From Zygaena filipendulae (Eukaryota; Arthropoda; Insecta; Lepidoptera; Zygaenidae): DNA of 64,000 nt. The notes under the pieces are model-generated. The model was not told where the DNA came from. It saw only the letters and a program-made list of their open reading frames with translations, and did not search any database. Both the position numbers and the translations under genes were made by a program. The stretch is from positions 4,246,001-4,310,000 of the forward strand of contig OU015649.1 of the NCBI GenBank assembly GCA_907165275.2, written 5' to 3'. Below, one piece after another: positions 62,295 through 64,000 of the stretch; position 1 is the first letter of the stretch, and each line of letters starts with the position of its first letter.

Positions 62295-62708
62295 CCCTGG
62301 TAGAGGGGAGGGCCGCTTTAATTACGACGTTTAAGTAAAAGCGACGCTGCGTCTAGCTGGCTGCATTACACAAATTCAGCCACCAAAAGCCTCCCACTTA
62401 GCTAATGAAACATGCTTCGTGTATGGTGTTTTAAGCGTCGTCGCTGCTCGCTGCGGATCTCCGCATCTGCCTCGCTGACTATTCCGAGCGGCACCGGACG
62501 CGGGCGGATTCGGGCGGCTCGCCTCCGCAAATCCTCATTTACTTGCATTATTTTAATGGAGCTATTGTGAGTGGATGTGTCCTTTGTCATGCGGATGTGG
62601 ATTGAGAGCACCAGGCTGTGGGAAATGTGCCGTTGCACTATTGCACTCCCGGTTTTTTTTTTGTCAAAATTGTGCAGCCAATTTGAGATTGAAATGTTGT
62701 AAGTTTTC

Positions 62709-62880
62709 TATACTAACATTATAATATTATAAAGAGAAAATATTTGTTTTTTATCCCAGAATTCTGACATGAACTCTAATAATTTTAACGCCGGTAAAAT
62801 CAATCAATAGCTTTGGTCTTGGAATATGACATCACTATCCCGATATAAAAGAGTTCCTGAGGGAATCTCGAAATGAGGAT
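62709..62880 (+). mobile_element. Helitron-like repeat, decayed
   Basis: It starts TCTATACTAACATTATAA; the body is shortened and the 3' hairpin is lost. Confidence 0.45.
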
Positions 62881-62939
62881 TGAAGTATATAGTAATTTAA
62901 AAAGTCATAATCTATACATCTATAATTCTATACGTATAT

Positions 62940-63213
62940 AAATAAAATTTACGTGTCTGTTTGTAATTCCAAATTAACAGTTTTTCACTAAATGCATATG
63001 AAAGTAATATGGTACTTACACGATTTTTTTTTATTGTTGTCTGTCTGTCTGTTTATTCCGGTTAATCTCTGAAACGGTTGGACCTGGATTTTAACGGGAC
63101 TTTCACTGGCAGATAGCTGATATTATAAGGAGTAACTTAGGCTACATTTATTTTAGAAAAAAAAACCTACGGGAATTCAGAAACTCACACGAGTGAAACC
63201 GCGGGGCACAGCT
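62940..63213 (+). mobile_element. Helitron-like repeat, AATTCCAAATTAACAG subfamily
   Basis: It runs from GTAATTCCAAATTAACAG to a GTGAAACCGCGGGGCACAG end. The terminal CTAG is replaced by CTAT. Confidence 0.65.
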
Positions 63214-63404
63214 ATTCATACTAATATTATAAAAGCGAAAGTAACTCTGTCTGCCTGTCTGTGATACCCTTTCACGCATAAACTACTGAACCAATTATTA
63301 TGAAATATTGCATACCTACCCAGGGGTACTGAAGAGCACAAAGGGGACTTTTTATCCCAGAATTTCCGCGGGAACTCCAAAATTAACGCGGATGAAACAG
63401 CTAG
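63214..63404 (+). mobile_element. Helitron-like repeat, full length
   Basis: It starts TTCATACTAATATTATAAAA directly after the previous copy and ends GCGGATGAAACAG plus CTAG at 63,401-63,404. Confidence 0.65.
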
Positions 63405-64000
63405 TAATTACTTTATACAATGTTTTGATCTATCGAATTCAGAATACAAAATCAAGTAAATTTTCAAATTATGCAAGACTGCAAAACGTAACTACTTAAC
63501 TAGTAAAGGTTTAATTACCTCTGCTTGCTCCTTCGAGAGATATGCCTGAGTTTGTATGCATGTACATAATATAAATTAATATGGTAGTGTAGGTATAGGT
63601 CTCAACTCTCAAGTATGCGAATGACGTCTTGGACATGATGTAGTAGCTGTCCTGTCTTGTCCGCAATAACTGTAATTTCTCATAAGCCAAGGGAAGGTTT
63701 CCTTGGCTGATTGTATAAAAATGCAATCGACGCGAGGCCCCGGCGACGTCGTTCAAACTTTTCAAATTTCCCACCAACCCAGAGCGGTATTAATTTTAAA
63801 TTAAAACGCCAAGACGTAAATTGTCTCCCACATGTGGACGACTCGACTTTCATTAAAGTTTTGTGTCTCTTTATCATATATTTTTGAGCTTATTATTTTA
63901 TGGAATACACAGTCATTATGTATTCAATTATTATTACGTACTTAAACATTATTATTTATTTGTTCATAACACTTTGAAGCTTTAACTCATAGGTAATTCT
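63405..64000. other. Noncoding right edge
   Basis: AT-rich; no gene, RNA or repeat recognised. Confidence 0.4.

Noticed and set aside
1..64000. CRISPR arrays, operons, phage or bacterial defence genes
   Set aside because: None seen; spliced genes and transposons show a eukaryotic nuclear genome.

Overview
The window looks like nuclear DNA of a moth or butterfly (Lepidoptera). Its genes have short GT-AG introns. One gene encodes an RR-2 chitin-binding cuticle protein. The AT-rich background carries many short repeats that end in a CCGCGG-type hairpin followed by CTAG, and it also carries a tRNA-derived SINE and lepidopteran-type LINE and Gypsy elements. No bacterial, viral-genome or organellar features are seen.

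Region 1 (about 1-3.4 kb) is a patchwork of fold-back repeats. Region 2 (3,403-22,691, + strand) is one complete gene for the P5A-type ATPase ATP13A1, an endoplasmic-reticulum transmembrane-helix dislocase. I rebuilt it as ten coding exons (3,501 coding bases, 1,167 codons, in frame across every GT-AG junction). Its introns hold an almost intact LINE (9,153-12,300), an internally deleted Gypsy LTR element with nearly identical LTRs (15,188-19,749, opposite strand), three copies of a 330-bp MITE carrying paired TGACGTCA sites, Helitron-like repeats, a pogo/Tigger-like relic and a SINE. Exons 1-4 are AT-rich and include one 1,950-bp exon. Exons 5-10 are short and strongly GC-rich.

Region 3 (24,423-26,778, - strand) is a three-exon RR-2 cuticular protein gene of 247 residues. 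Its 18-bp first exon and signal-peptide exon are found by splice-site reading. A 150-bp near-perfect palindrome lies in its second intron. Region 4 (about 27-34 kb) is mostly repeats, including two copies of a large element ending in a fold-back module.

Region 5 (about 35-64 kb) is poor in genes and large transposons. At 38,233-38,481 (- strand) there is a probable C-terminal coding exon of an unidentified protein with an ALDLS (CtBP-like) motif. Most of the rest is AT-rich noncoding sequence with scattered GC-rich, TAAT-containing blocks. This layout resembles the regulatory neighbourhood of a developmental gene whose other exons lie outside the window or were not recognised; this reading is an inference. 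A decayed reverse-transcriptase fragment (39.25-39.82 kb), a CpG-rich block (44.4-45.2 kb) and an inverted pair of palindromic MITEs (52.9-53.6 kb) are the other landmarks.

No clearly undescribed biological system was found. The most notable items are the split composition and giant exon of ATP13A1, the recently inserted but gag/protease-deleted Gypsy element, the MITE family carrying CRE-like sites inside ATP13A1, and the orphan C-terminal exon in the transposon-poor tract.
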